From CAYWFU01 sp964457585 (GTDB lineage Bacteria > JACRDZ01), in assembly GCA_964457585.1 (NCBI GenBank), contig CAYWFU010000015.1:1-49355 (forward strand): a stretch of DNA of 49,355 bases, read 5' to 3'. Both the position numbers and the translations under genes were made by a program. This document shows positions 16,529 to 25,559 of this stretch, one piece after another. Position 1 is the first letter of the stretch, and each line of letters begins with the position of its first letter. The notes beneath the pieces are model-generated. The model worked only from the letters and a program-made list of their open reading frames with translations, was not told the origin of the DNA and ran no database searches.

Positions 16529-17764
16529 ATGATACGAAAATTATTACTATTAATTATTTTTAATATATTTATTTATAACCTGTCAATTAAAACAAATGCG
16601 CAAATTTATACAATTGTTGCCGGAGATGTTTTGGAAATATCTGTATGGCATGAAGCAGAGCTAACCAAAACCATACCTGTACGTCCTGATGGAAATATAT
16701 CCTTTCCTTTAGTTGGAGATGTAAAAGCAGAAGGATTATCTCCAAATTCATTAGCTGATGTTTTGAAAGAAAAATTATCAAAAAGCATAAAAGAACCGCA
16801 GGTTACTGTTATAATAAAAGAATTTAAAGTGAAAAAAAATTATATTTATTTATTTGGAGAGGTTGATAGACCCGGTGAATATTTGATTGAAGAAAAACTC
16901 ACTCTGGTAAAAGCAATATCAAAAGCCGGCGGATATAAAGAAGACACAGCAGATTTAACAACTGTTTTAATTATTAAGGAAGATAGCAGTCAGAATAAAA
17001 TAAAAAAGGAAATAAATCTTAAAAAGTTTTTTTTAACTGGAGATTTTTCTGAAGATGTAGAAATCGAATCCGGAAGTATAATTTATGTACCAAGAATTTT
17101 TAAAAAAGTTTATGTTCTGGGTGAAGTTGAAAGACCGGGAGTTTATAATCTAGAAGATGATTCGGGTGTAATTGAAGCAATAACAAACGCTGGCGGTTAT
17201 AAAGTAGAATCCGCTGATATGAAAAAAATTATGGTTGTAAGAAAAGGCGCTTTAGAAAAAGAAGTTTCAGTTGTTGATCTTGAAAGATTTATTGAATTAG
17301 GGACGCCTGCGCAAAATTCGGAAATAAAAAGAGGGGATATAATTTATGTCCCAAAAACATTTAATAAAGTATATGTAATGGGTGAAGTAGATAAACCAGG
17401 AGTTTATCCGCTGGAAGGAAATCTGACAGCTATGGGTGCTATTACCCGTGCTGGAGGACATAAAAAATCTGCTAAATTAAAAAGTGTAATGCTTATTAGA
17501 AAAGTAAATGATAATCCAAATCCGGAAATAAAAACTTTAAATCTTGAAAAGATTATAAAAAACGGAAATTTGGAATCAGATATAGAATTAATTGAAGGTG
17601 ATGTAATTTATGTGCCAAAAACTTTCATTGCTGCAGTTGGAGATTTTATGGAATTCTTCTTTAAGAATGTAAATCCTGCTCTTGATACGTACTTGAAAGC
17701 TTATGAAGCTGTAAATATTCAAGACAGATATAAATATTATAGAAGATTCGATAATAAACAATAA
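16529..17764 (+). CDS. polysaccharide export protein (Wza/OPX family) with three SLBB repeats
   Basis: Outer-membrane or periplasmic export component, 411 residues. A signal peptide covers about 1-24. The Poly_export domain runs from about 27 to 105 (VVAGDVLEISVWHEAELT, VRPDGNISFPLVGDVKAEG). Three SLBB domains each begin with a near-identical strand (YLFGEVDRPGEYL, YVLGEVERPGVYNL, YVMGEVDKPGVYPL) and each ends with an IIYVP or VIYVP strand. There is no lipobox Cys at the signal-peptide end, and no obvious amphipathic or transmembrane C-terminal helix of the Wza type. It heads the export cluster and is followed by the Wzz-like gene after 9 bases. Confidence 0.92.
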   Translation: MIRKLLLLIIFNIFIYNLSIKTNAQIYTIVAGDVLEISVWHEAELTKTIPVRPDGNISFPLVGDVKAEGLSPNSLADVLKEKLSKSIKEPQVTVIIKEFKVKKNYIYLFGEVDRPGEYLIEEKLTLVKAISKAGGYKEDTADLTTVLIIKEDSSQNKIKKEINLKKFFLTGDFSEDVEIESGSIIYVPRIFKKVYVLGEVERPGVYNLEDDSGVIEAITNAGGYKVESADMKKIMVVRKGALEKEVSVVDLERFIELGTPAQNSEIKRGDIIYVPKTFNKVYVMGEVDKPGVYPLEGNLTAMGAITRAGGHKKSAKLKSVMLIRKVNDNPNPEIKTLNLEKIIKNGNLESDIELIEGDVIYVPKTFIAAVGDFMEFFFKNVNPALDTYLKAYEAVNIQDRYKYYRRFDNKQ

Positions 17765-17773
17765 GGGTTAATA

Positions 17774-19297
17774 ATGGAAAATAGATTAGATTATAAAGCT
17801 ACTTTACGAGATTATCTTTATATTATATTTAAGAGGAAGGGAATAATAATTACTTCTTTTATAATAGTTATGTCTGTTGTTATAGCTGGAAGTATATTAA
17901 TGTCCCCTGTTTATGTTGCTCAAACAAAAATAGTAGCAGAACCAGAACAAGCCTCACCATTATTTTCGGAAATTTCTTATTCAAGGGAAGCTACTTATTT
18001 TAAAAGAAAAGAATTTATTTTAACCCAGATTGAAATTGTTAAATCATGGAGTTTGGTGGAAAAAGCGCTTAAAGAATTAAAATTCGAAGAAAAGCCTGAA
18101 TTTATTGCTCTTGTAAAAGATGCTAGTGATTCAACGCAAACTCCGCAGGAAACACATAATCTCATGGTTAGTCTGGTTCAGTCTATGATTGACGCTGAAA
18201 TGGTAATAGATAGCAATATTATTATAGTTACTGCTGAATATTCTAACCCTAAAATTGCTGCTGATATAGCAAATACTATTTCAAAGATATATGTTGAAGA
18301 TAAAGGCATTATTAAACAAAAAGATGCTGTTGATTCATACAATTTTTTAGGCAAAGAAGTTAAGCAACTAGAAACAAAACTGGCAAGCGCAGATGAAGCT
18401 CTGGCAAGTTTTAAAAAAGAAAAAAATATTGTTTCTTTACCTGATGTTGCTAAAGAGACACTTGAACGTTTATCTAAATTTGATATCGCTTACATTGACG
18501 CTCAAAGAGAACTTCAAGAATTAGAAGTAAAAAAAGATAGGATAAAACAACAACTTTCAAGTGAAAATAAACAAATAGTTACTTCTATAAATTCAATTAA
18601 CAACCCTCTATTTAATGATTTAAAAAAACGGCTTTTTGAATTAGAACTTCAATATTCTGATGCTAACAGCAGATATTCAGCAGATAGCAAGGAGATTGAA
18701 GATTTTAAATCAAAAATTAAAGAAACAAAAGAAACAATTAATAATACATTGGAGAAAATAGTTGGGACAGAAGTTACCGGGATTAATCCTATTTATCAAA
18801 GTCTTTTTAATGATTTAATAAAAACTGAAATAGACCAGGCAACCTTACAAATAAGGGTAAAAGCTTTAAAGCAAAGAGTAGATGAGTACTCTAAGAATAT
18901 TAATGCTCTTCCTGATGATGAATTAGAATTAGCCAGATTAACAAGAGAAAAAAATAATTGTGAGACTATTTATAATCTATATTTGAAAAGATTTGAAGAA
19001 TCAAGAATTGCCACAAACATGAATAATACAGGGGATTTTGTTCGAATTATAGAAAATGCGCTTCCCCCATTGAAACCATCAAGACCGAAAAAAGTACTTA
19101 ATGGGCTTATCGGTATAGTTATAGGAACAGTATTGGGAATCGGAATGGCATTTATTTTAGAATATTTTGATCATACTTTTCACACATCTATAGATATAGA
19201 AAAATATATAGGAATATCTGTATTAGGAACAATTCCTAAATACAAGAAAGCAAAAAGGGGATATTTTCCTAAAGAGAAAAAGAAAAAAATATTATGA
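17774..19297 (+). CDS. chain-length determinant/co-polymerase (Wzz/GumC family)
   Basis: Inner-membrane polysaccharide co-polymerase of 507 residues. One transmembrane helix is near 30-50 and a second near 436-460 (LNGLIGIVIGTVLGIGMAFILEYFD is the usual C-terminal block, here within about 437-463). Between them lies a long periplasmic coiled coil rich in Lys/Glu. The conserved Pro-rich segment before the last helix (ALPPLKPSRPKK) is present. No kinase is fused; the ATPase partner is the next gene, overlapping by four bases (ATGA). It would set polymer length together with the OPX protein upstream. Confidence 0.92.
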   Translation: MENRLDYKATLRDYLYIIFKRKGIIITSFIIVMSVVIAGSILMSPVYVAQTKIVAEPEQASPLFSEISYSREATYFKRKEFILTQIEIVKSWSLVEKALKELKFEEKPEFIALVKDASDSTQTPQETHNLMVSLVQSMIDAEMVIDSNIIIVTAEYSNPKIAADIANTISKIYVEDKGIIKQKDAVDSYNFLGKEVKQLETKLASADEALASFKKEKNIVSLPDVAKETLERLSKFDIAYIDAQRELQELEVKKDRIKQQLSSENKQIVTSINSINNPLFNDLKKRLFELELQYSDANSRYSADSKEIEDFKSKIKETKETINNTLEKIVGTEVTGINPIYQSLFNDLIKTEIDQATLQIRVKALKQRVDEYSKNINALPDDELELARLTREKNNCETIYNLYLKRFEESRIATNMNNTGDFVRIIENALPPLKPSRPKKVLNGLIGIVIGTVLGIGMAFILEYFDHTFHTSIDIEKYIGISVLGTIPKYKKAKRGYFPKEKKKKIL

Positions 19298-19926
19298 TGA
19301 ATATTGATGCTTTTTATAAAAATATCAGAAGTATATGGGTTTCAATCCAGTTGGCTTTGCCAGGGAAAGAAAGTAAAGCAATTCTATTAACAAGCGCTAA
19401 TCCTGGAGAAGGAGTATCTACTGCAGCAATAAACCTTGCTAAAATAATTGCGAATGAAAAGAAAACTTTATTAATAGAAGCAAACATTGAACAACCGATT
19501 TTTTCTAAAATATTTAATTTGCAGAATGAGAATGGATTAGGTGAAATTCTTGCAGAAAAGCTGGATATAAGAAAATCGTATAAAAAAAGCAATGAAATAG
19601 AAAATTTAGCTATTATTACAACAGGTTTATCTTCTGCGGTCTCTCATCCTTTAACATTAAAAGGATGGGAAGGATTGATTAATTTTTTAAAAAATGAATT
19701 TGAAGTTATATTAATTGATGCTCCGGCAATTATACCGAATCAAGATACGGCAATATTGGCAACATTATGCGATGGTGTTATTCTTGTTATACAAGCTGAT
19801 AAAACCAGACGTGAAGTAGTTGAACGAACTAACAAGATTATTCTTGATGCTAAAGCTAAATTATTAGGCTGCATTTTTAATAAACGAGTATATAAAATAC
19901 CAAAATTTGTTTATAAAAGATTATAA
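19294..19926 (+). CDS. CpsD/CapB-like ATPase with degenerate Walker A
   Basis: Homologue of bacterial tyrosine-kinase (BY-kinase) ATPase domains, 210 residues. The Walker A region reads PGEGVSTAAINLA (34-46), where the invariant Lys of GEGKS/T is Val. Walker A-prime is LLIEANIEQP rather than LLIDADLRRP. Walker B is IDAPAI. The usual C-terminal Tyr cluster is absent; only two Tyr occur in the last 20 residues. It may therefore be a non-phosphorylating partner of the Wzz-like protein. Related K-less GEG(V/T)ST versions occur, from memory, in other exopolysaccharide clusters. The ATG overlaps the wzz-like stop codon, which indicates translational coupling. Confidence 0.85.
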   Translation: MMNIDAFYKNIRSIWVSIQLALPGKESKAILLTSANPGEGVSTAAINLAKIIANEKKTLLIEANIEQPIFSKIFNLQNENGLGEILAEKLDIRKSYKKSNEIENLAIITTGLSSAVSHPLTLKGWEGLINFLKNEFEVILIDAPAIIPNQDTAILATLCDGVILVIQADKTRREVVERTNKIILDAKAKLLGCIFNKRVYKIPKFVYKRL

Positions 19927-19965
19927 AATGAGGGGAGTGTTTTTTCACATACTATTGTTTATCAT

Positions 19966-20021
19966 CCCTCGACATATTTTATCGGGGGGCTAATTTAATG
20001 TACATGGAATTTAAAACCTAA
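19966..20021. repeat. stem-loop plus TAATTTAATGTA element, copy 1
   Basis: A hairpin CCCTCGA/TCGGGGG is followed by CTAATTTAATGTACATGGAATTTAAAA. Copy 2 at 20253-20305 has a different stem but the same tail, so these are two members of one family. It lies just beyond the CpsD-like gene; no T-run follows the stem, so a terminator role is uncertain. Confidence 0.5.
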
Positions 20022-20022
20022 T

Positions 20023-20155
20023 TAGGCACAAAGGCACAAAGCAGCAAAGGCACAAAGTTTAAAAAAGAAAACCAAAAAAAACTATGTGCCTCTATGCTTT
20101 GGAACTGTTTTTTACTTTGTGCCTCTCTGTGCCTTTGTGTCTGTCACTTTGTAAC
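20023..20155. repeat. GGCACAAA iterated inverted repeat
   Basis: The left arm carries GGCACAAAG three times within 40 bases. A spacer follows, then a right arm carrying the complement (CTTTGTGCC, CTGTGCCTTTGTG) repeatedly. Together they can fold into a long imperfect hairpin. No protein is encoded here. Confidence 0.6.
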
Positions 20156-20252
20156 TTAAGTTACTGCCAGAAGGTAGTCTAGCCTTAAAGTAAAGAAAAT
20201 TGAAAATTTGGTTATGCGCTTTATAGAGATAGCTGCATGTTATTGGTGTAGT

Positions 20253-20305
20253 TGCTCGATTTATCGAGCATAATTTAATGTATAGGAATTTGAAAACATA
20301 TCAGG
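20253..20305. repeat. stem-loop plus TAATTTAATGTA element, copy 2
   Basis: A perfect 8-bp stem TGCTCGAT/ATCGAGCA with a TT loop, preceded by GTAGT and followed by TAATTTAATGTATAGGAATTTGAAAA. The stem core and GTAGT flank match, on the opposite strand, the hairpin at 2529-2549. Confidence 0.55.
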
Positions 20306-20400
20306 CTGAAGACTGAAGATTGAAGGCTGAAGAAAAATAATAATTAGCTAAAATCTTTATCCTTCAGCCTAAAGTTGCGAGCGAAGCGAGCTTAATTTAA
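20303..20400. repeat. GGCTGAAG iterated inverted repeat and GCGAGCGAAGCGAGC motif
   Basis: GGCTGAAGACTGAAG..GGCTGAAG on the left faces CCTTCAGCC on the right across about 40 AT-rich bases. A direct repeat GCGAGC-GAA-GCGAGC then ends in TTAATTTAA, echoing the tail of the two stem-loop elements upstream. The run ends at the ribosome site (AAAGGGAG) of cysD. Confidence 0.5.
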
Positions 20401-20409
20401 AGGGAGTTT

Positions 20410-21219
20410 ATGTATATGAATCACTTATCAGAACTTGAAAGTAAAACAATTTATATTGTTAGAGAAGCATATAGCCGTTTTAAAAATATGGGAATGTTAT
20501 GGTCAATCGGGAAAGATTCTACAACTTTGTTATGGATGGTGAGGAAAGCTTTCTATGGAAAAATACCATTCCCTGTTATTCATATTGATACAGGATATAA
20601 ATTTAAAGAAATATATGAATTCAGGGATAAGTATGCAAAGGAATGGGGATTGAATTTAATTATTGGTAAAAATGAAAAAGCGCTTAAAGAAGGTATGGGC
20701 CCAAAAAAAGGATCAAAAATAGATTGCTGTAATATTTTAAAAACTCAGGCATTAAAAGATGTAATAAGTAAAACAAAGCTTGATGCTATTTTATTGGGAA
20801 TTAGAAGAGATGAGCATGGTATCCGCTCTAAAGAAAGATATTTTTCTCCAAGGGATGAACAATTTAAATGGAACTATGAAAATCAGCCGGCAGAATTATG
20901 GGATCAATTCAAATCAAGCACTGAAGGACATCATCATATAAGAGTCCATCCTATTTTGCATATGAGAGAAATAGATATTTGGTATTATATTAAAAGAGAA
21001 AATATTCCAATAACAGATCTTTATTTTGCAAAAAATGGTAAGCGCTACAGAAGCATTGGTTGTGAAACCTGCTGCAGCCCGGTTGATTCAAATGCGGTAA
21101 CACTGGATGATATGATAAAGGAACTTGAAACCACTAATCAGCCTGAAAGAGCGGGAAGAGCTCAGGATAAAGAAGACACTTATACAATGCAAAAATTAAG
21201 ATCTCTCGGTTATATGTAG
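20410..21219 (+). CDS. cysD: sulfate adenylyltransferase subunit 2 (ATP sulfurylase)
   Basis: Catalytic subunit of the GTP-dependent ATP sulfurylase, making adenylyl sulfate from ATP and sulfate. At 269 residues it has the usual CysD length. The PP-loop is WSIGKDSTTLLW; SIGKDS is normal for CysD, in place of SGGKDS. Other family blocks are HIDTGYKFKEIYEFRD, LLGIRRDEHGIRSKERYFSPRD, WNYENQPAELWDQF, RVHPILHMREIDIWYYI and the C-terminal GCETCCSPV and GRAQDKED. The start is ATG at 20410 or the in-frame ATG at 20416; AAAGGGAG supports either. cysN follows after 27 bases. Its position inside a polysaccharide locus suggests sulfation rather than sulfur assimilation. Confidence 0.94.
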   Translation: MYMNHLSELESKTIYIVREAYSRFKNMGMLWSIGKDSTTLLWMVRKAFYGKIPFPVIHIDTGYKFKEIYEFRDKYAKEWGLNLIIGKNEKALKEGMGPKKGSKIDCCNILKTQALKDVISKTKLDAILLGIRRDEHGIRSKERYFSPRDEQFKWNYENQPAELWDQFKSSTEGHHHIRVHPILHMREIDIWYYIKRENIPITDLYFAKNGKRYRSIGCETCCSPVDSNAVTLDDMIKELETTNQPERAGRAQDKEDTYTMQKLRSLGYM

Positions 21220-21246
21220 AAAAAAATTAGAAAGGATTAAACATTA

Positions 21247-22643
21247 ATGATCAGAGATGACATGAAAATAGTTATTGTTGGACATGTAGATCATGGAAAA
21301 TCAAGCTTGATAGGAANNNNNNNNNNNNNNNNNNNNNNNNNNNNNNNNNNNNNNNNNNNNNNNNNNNNNNNNNNNNNNNNNNNNNNNNNNNNNNNNNNNN
21401 NNNNNNNNNNNNNNNNATGAAAATAGTTATTGTTGGACATGTAGATCATGGAAAATCAAGCTTGATAGGAAGATTATTATTTGAGACAGAATCATTGCCC
21501 CCGGAAAAAATGGAAGAAATTAAAAGAATTTCCAATGAACTTGGGAAAAAAATGGAATTCAGTTTTATTATAGATAACCTTAAAGAAGAACGTGATAAAG
21601 GAATTACAATTGATACTGCTCAAACATTCTTTAAATCAGATAAGCGCAATTATGTAATTATTGATGCGCCAGGGCATAAGATTTTCATTAAAAATATGAT
21701 GACAGGAGCGAGTCAGGCAGATACTTCTGTCCTGATAATTGATGCTTATGAGGGTTTAAGAGAACAGACTAAAAGGCATGCGTTTATTTTATCAATGATG
21801 AATTTGAAAAGAAATATTGTTGTTATAAACAAAATGGATATGGTTGAATATAAGGAAGAAGTATTTAATAAGATTAAATCCGAAATTAATGATTTTATGG
21901 ATAATGTTGATATTGAACCAATGTTCATTATTCCTATTTCAGCTAGAGAAGGAGATAATATCTCTAAATTATCATCAAATATGAAATGGTATAATGGATA
22001 TACATTTCTTGAAGCTCTTGATGCGCTTCCTATAGAAATAGGAATTGAAGGAAAGCCATTAAGATTTCCTGTCCAGGATGTTTATAATATTAATGGTAAA
22101 AAAATTATTGTTGGCAGAATTGAGTCCGGTTCATTGAAAACTAATGATAAAGTAATAATTATGCCGGATAAAAAAGAAATGGTAATTAAATCAATTGAGG
22201 AATTTGGTAAAGTAAAAAATAATGCAATAGTTGGTGAAAGTATTGGAATTACACTGGATGATGATTTTAGTATTAAAAGAGGTGATATTATCTGTACACC
22301 AGATAATATTTCTCCATATACTACTTTAATAAAGTGTAATATTTTCTGGATGAGCCAGATTCCTTTTTCTATTGATGATAAACTTATTTTTAGATGTACT
22401 ACTCAGTCTGTACCGTGTAAAATTAAAAGAATAATAGAAAGAACGAATTCTTCAACACTTGAATTAATTGAGAGAAATGCAAAAATTCTTAATGATACTG
22501 AAGTGGGTAAAATTGAACTTGAAACAGAAACACCTGTATCAGTTGAACTTTTTTCTGATATACCTGAACTTGGAAGATTTATTCTTGAAAAAGAGAATTC
22601 AGATATAGTTGCGGGTGGAATAATTACATCGGTTGTGAAGTAA
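21247..22643 (+). CDS. cysN: sulfate adenylyltransferase subunit 1 (GTPase), split by an artefactual gap
   Basis: Regulatory GTPase subunit of ATP sulfurylase. The real start is most likely ATG 21247 (MIRDDMKIVIVGH), before the N gap, with AGAAAGGA about 10 bases upstream. An internal ATG reappears at 21417 after the gap. The two contig ends repeat the same 55 bases, so removing the Ns plus one copy gives a continuous gene of about 413 codons. Motifs are G1 GHVDHGKS, G3 DAPGH, G4 NKMD and a SAREGDN G5 region, followed by elongation-factor-like beta-barrel domains. No APS kinase (CysC) domain is fused. Confidence 0.9.
21317..21416. other. 100-N scaffold gap
   Basis: Exactly 100 N. The 55 bases before it (21262-21316) are identical to the 55 bases after it (21417-21471), so the flanking contigs overlap and no sequence need be missing. 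Confidence 0.97.
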
Positions 22644-22667
22644 AATTGAAAATTTTCAGGAGTAATA

Positions 22668-23942
22668 GTGTTTAGTTTTCTAAATAAGAATAAAAAAAAA
22701 TGTGTAATAATAGGATTTGATGGTACTCCATTTCGCTTAATAAATGACTTTTCATCAAATAATATTATGCCAAATATGAAGAAGATTTTAGATGCTGGAA
22801 CATTGAGAAAAATGGCATCATCAATCCCTGATGTTTCCTCTGTTGCATGGAGTAGTATTATTACAGGTAAAAATCCTGGCGAGCATGGAATATATGGTTT
22901 TATGGAATTAAAAAAAGGAACATATCAATTAAGATTTCCTAATTTTAATGATTTAAAGGAAGAAACATTCTGGGAAAAAATGCAGGATAAAAAAACTGCT
23001 ATTATTAATGTCCCTTCAACATATCCTGCAAAAACGATAAATGGTATTTTAATTTCAGGTTTTGTAGCATTAGATTTAGAAAAAGCGACTTTTCCTGTAT
23101 CACTTGTCCCAAAACTAATTAGCAGTGATTATAGAATCGACGTAGATAGCAATAAAGCTCATGAATCAATGGATTTGTTTTTAAAAGATCTGGATGAAAC
23201 TCTGGAATCAAGAAGAAGAGCTTTTAAATTATTATGGGAAGAAGATGATTGGGATATTTTTATGTTTGTATTTACTGATACAGATAGATTATTTCACTTT
23301 TTATGGGAAGCTTATGAAGATAAAAATCATAAATACCATGAATATTTCATAAATTATTTTAAGAAAATAGATATTGTTTTAGGAGAAATATATGCAAATT
23401 TAAAAAAAGATGATTCTTTTATAATGCTGTCTGATCATGGATTTGAATTACTATATAAAGAAATATATATCAATTCATTATTAAGAGAAAAAGGTTTTTT
23501 GAAATTCAAAAAATTTCCATCAGAATTTGATGATATTGATTTCGGAACAAAAGCTTTTGCTCTTGATCCTGCTAGAATATATATAAATACAGAAGGTAAA
23601 TTTCCAAGAGGGTTTGTTTCTCAAAATAAAAGGGAAGAAGTTATTAGAGAATTAATTGAATTATTTACTGATTTTAAAGTTGAGAATAAACAGGTAATAA
23701 AGAAAATTTGCAGGAAAGAAGAAATTTTTACAGGAAAATATTTAGAGGATGCTCCTGATCTTATACTTTTATCAAATCCAGGATTTGATCTGAAAGCAAC
23801 AACCAGAGAAAAAGAAATTGCAGGAAAACGTTTATTCACTGGAAAACATACACAAGATGATGCATTTATTTATTTTAATAATGATAATAATAACTTCCCA
23901 AAAGAACCCTCTGTTGCAGACTTTGTTAAACTTATAAAATAG
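22668..23942 (+). CDS. alkaline-phosphatase-superfamily phosphodiesterase/nucleotide pyrophosphatase-like protein 1
   Basis: A protein of 424 residues related to the type I phosphodiesterase/nucleotide pyrophosphatase group. Metal-site and core motifs are IIGFDGTPF, WSSIITGKNPGEHGIYGF, TDTDRLFHF, LSDHGFE and a late GKHTQDDA His block. Where the two paralogues at 30545 and 32248 have the likely Thr nucleophile (TAAAW), this one has Ser57 (VSSVAW). It lacks the LKGLGYL tail of the paralogues. It starts at GTG, with CAGGAG 7 bases upstream, and follows cysN by 24 bases. It has no signal peptide, so a cytoplasmic site is likely. The substrate may be a lipid-linked or nucleotide-linked sugar intermediate, but that is unproven. 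Confidence 0.85.
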   Translation: MFSFLNKNKKKCVIIGFDGTPFRLINDFSSNNIMPNMKKILDAGTLRKMASSIPDVSSVAWSSIITGKNPGEHGIYGFMELKKGTYQLRFPNFNDLKEETFWEKMQDKKTAIINVPSTYPAKTINGILISGFVALDLEKATFPVSLVPKLISSDYRIDVDSNKAHESMDLFLKDLDETLESRRRAFKLLWEEDDWDIFMFVFTDTDRLFHFLWEAYEDKNHKYHEYFINYFKKIDIVLGEIYANLKKDDSFIMLSDHGFELLYKEIYINSLLREKGFLKFKKFPSEFDDIDFGTKAFALDPARIYINTEGKFPRGFVSQNKREEVIRELIELFTDFKVENKQVIKKICRKEEIFTGKYLEDAPDLILLSNPGFDLKATTREKEIAGKRLFTGKHTQDDAFIYFNNDNNNFPKEPSVADFVKLIK

Positions 23943-24015
23943 AATATTTTAATGCGAGTTTTATTGATAATTTTAAAAAGGAGCAATTTTCAATTGAACC
24001 TTTAACCCATTGACC

Positions 24016-25545
24016 ATGAGCTATGAAATTATGGAAAAAAAAATAGATAAAGTGATTTATGAAACAGATATTTCTAAAGTAGCTAAAAATACAGGGATAA
24101 GCGGTTTTGGAGAAATATTTTCTATAGGGATACAATATTTTATAAATATAATAATTGCCAGATTATACGGCGCCAATGTCTTTGGTATTTTTGTTTTAGC
24201 ATATACTATTGTTAAAATATCACAAATTTGTGTTAATCTTGGATTAAGTGAAGGGATTTTACGATTTATACCTTTATATAAAAGTAAATATCAAAATGCC
24301 AGAATCAACGGTGTAATAATCGGTGGGACAACAATAATTGCTGTGTTAAGTTTTGTTGTCACTATTGCTATTTTCTTTTTTAAAAAAAGTATTTCGATAA
24401 TTTTTTTTCATAAACCGGAATTAGAATATTCCTTAAATATATTAATCTTCTCATTGCCATTTTTTGCTTTATTAAAATTTTGGTTAAGCTGTATACAAGG
24501 TTTTCAATTAATAAAATATCGAATCTATATTGAAAAAATATTTCTACTATGTACATGGCTTATTCTTTTAATTATATTTTATTTTTTAAATTTTAAAATT
24601 CATGCTGTAACTATTTCATTTTTGTTATCTTATTTATTCGGAGCGATTTTATCTTATTATTATTTACGAATTAATTTATCCATAGAAATAAGAGAAACAA
24701 CTCCGATTTTTGAAAATAAAGAATTAGTTCTATTTTCATTACCATTATTTTTTTCTGGTGCTTTAAATTTTATAATGATGTGGACAGATATTCTATTATT
24801 AGGGTATTTTAGATCTGCAAGTGAGATCGGAATATATGAATCTGCGGTAAAAGCAGCGACATTAGTGATAATTCCATTGAATGCCGTTAATACAATTTTT
24901 GCTCCAATGATCTCGGAATATCACAGTCAAAATGCTAAAGACAAATTAGAAAAGATGTTTAAAATAACCACAAAATGGATATTTACATTAAGCTTTCCGA
25001 TTTTTTTGATTCTGGTTATTTTTAGGCATCCTATCATGCTTTTGTTTGGAAAAGATTTCGAGGCAGCTACAATGCCTTTAATTTTTTTAGGATTAGCACA
25101 ATTAATTAATGCTGCGACTGGTTCTGTAGGATATTTATTAACGATGACAGGACATCAAAATATCAATTTTATAAATGCTTTAAGTCTATATATACTAAAC
25201 TTTATTTTAAATTTTGCACTTATTCCCAAATATGGGATATTAGGATCTGCGATTGCGACAAGTTTTTCTATCAGTCTTGTAAATATAATACGTCTGGTGG
25301 AAGTTTTTTATTTTTTAAAAATTCATCCTTATAAATTAAGTTATTGGAAATCTATTTGCTCTGGAATTATTTCCACAGTTATTTGTATTTATATTATTGA
25401 CTTTTTTAACCTGAACACAATTAGTTTTAAATATTTTTTTGTATTTTTACTGTTTTTTTTATTTTCATTTTTTTCCTTATTATTCGTATTTAAATTGGAT
25501 GAAGAAGATGAATTTATTTTAAAAAAATTAGAAGGGAAATTTTGA
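24016..25545 (+). CDS. polysaccharide flippase (Wzx/MATE-like, MOP superfamily)
   Basis: An integral membrane protein of about 510 residues with some 12-14 hydrophobic helices, typical of lipid-linked oligosaccharide flippases. The N-terminal amphipathic segment AKNTGISGFGEIFSIG and the following IARLYGANVFGIFVLAYT are hallmark Wzx features. It would move the undecaprenyl-linked repeat unit across the inner membrane for the Wzy-like polymerase downstream. The start is uncertain: ATG 24016 is chosen, but a TTG at 24010 and an ATG at 24031 are in frame. A good AAAAAGGAG lies 30 bases upstream, displaced by a short repeat-like stretch. Confidence 0.9.
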   Translation: MSYEIMEKKIDKVIYETDISKVAKNTGISGFGEIFSIGIQYFINIIIARLYGANVFGIFVLAYTIVKISQICVNLGLSEGILRFIPLYKSKYQNARINGVIIGGTTIIAVLSFVVTIAIFFFKKSISIIFFHKPELEYSLNILIFSLPFFALLKFWLSCIQGFQLIKYRIYIEKIFLLCTWLILLIIFYFLNFKIHAVTISFLLSYLFGAILSYYYLRINLSIEIRETTPIFENKELVLFSLPLFFSGALNFIMMWTDILLLGYFRSASEIGIYESAVKAATLVIIPLNAVNTIFAPMISEYHSQNAKDKLEKMFKITTKWIFTLSFPIFLILVIFRHPIMLLFGKDFEAATMPLIFLGLAQLINAATGSVGYLLTMTGHQNINFINALSLYILNFILNFALIPKYGILGSAIATSFSISLVNIIRLVEVFYFLKIHPYKLSYWKSICSGIISTVICIYIIDFFNLNTISFKYFFVFLLFFLFSFFSLLFVFKLDEEDEFILKKLEGKF

Positions 25546-25559
25546 TTCTGATTAAAAGT

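Noticed and set aside
20023..20155. CRISPR array in the GGCACAAA region
   Set aside because: Units are short, unequal and in opposite orientations, with no regular unique spacers, and no cas gene is in the window.
20410..21219. Loss of the PP-loop signature in CysD (SIGKDS not SGGKDS)
   Set aside because: SIGKDS is the normal form in CysD proteins.
20410..21219. PAPS reductase (CysH) identity for this gene
   Set aside because: The length, the HIDTGYKF and RDEHGIRSKERYF blocks and the adjacent cysN all fit CysD.
21317..21416. A genuine second gene or duplication around the N gap
   Set aside because: The repeated 55 bases end exactly at the gap on both sides, which is what unmerged contig ends look like.
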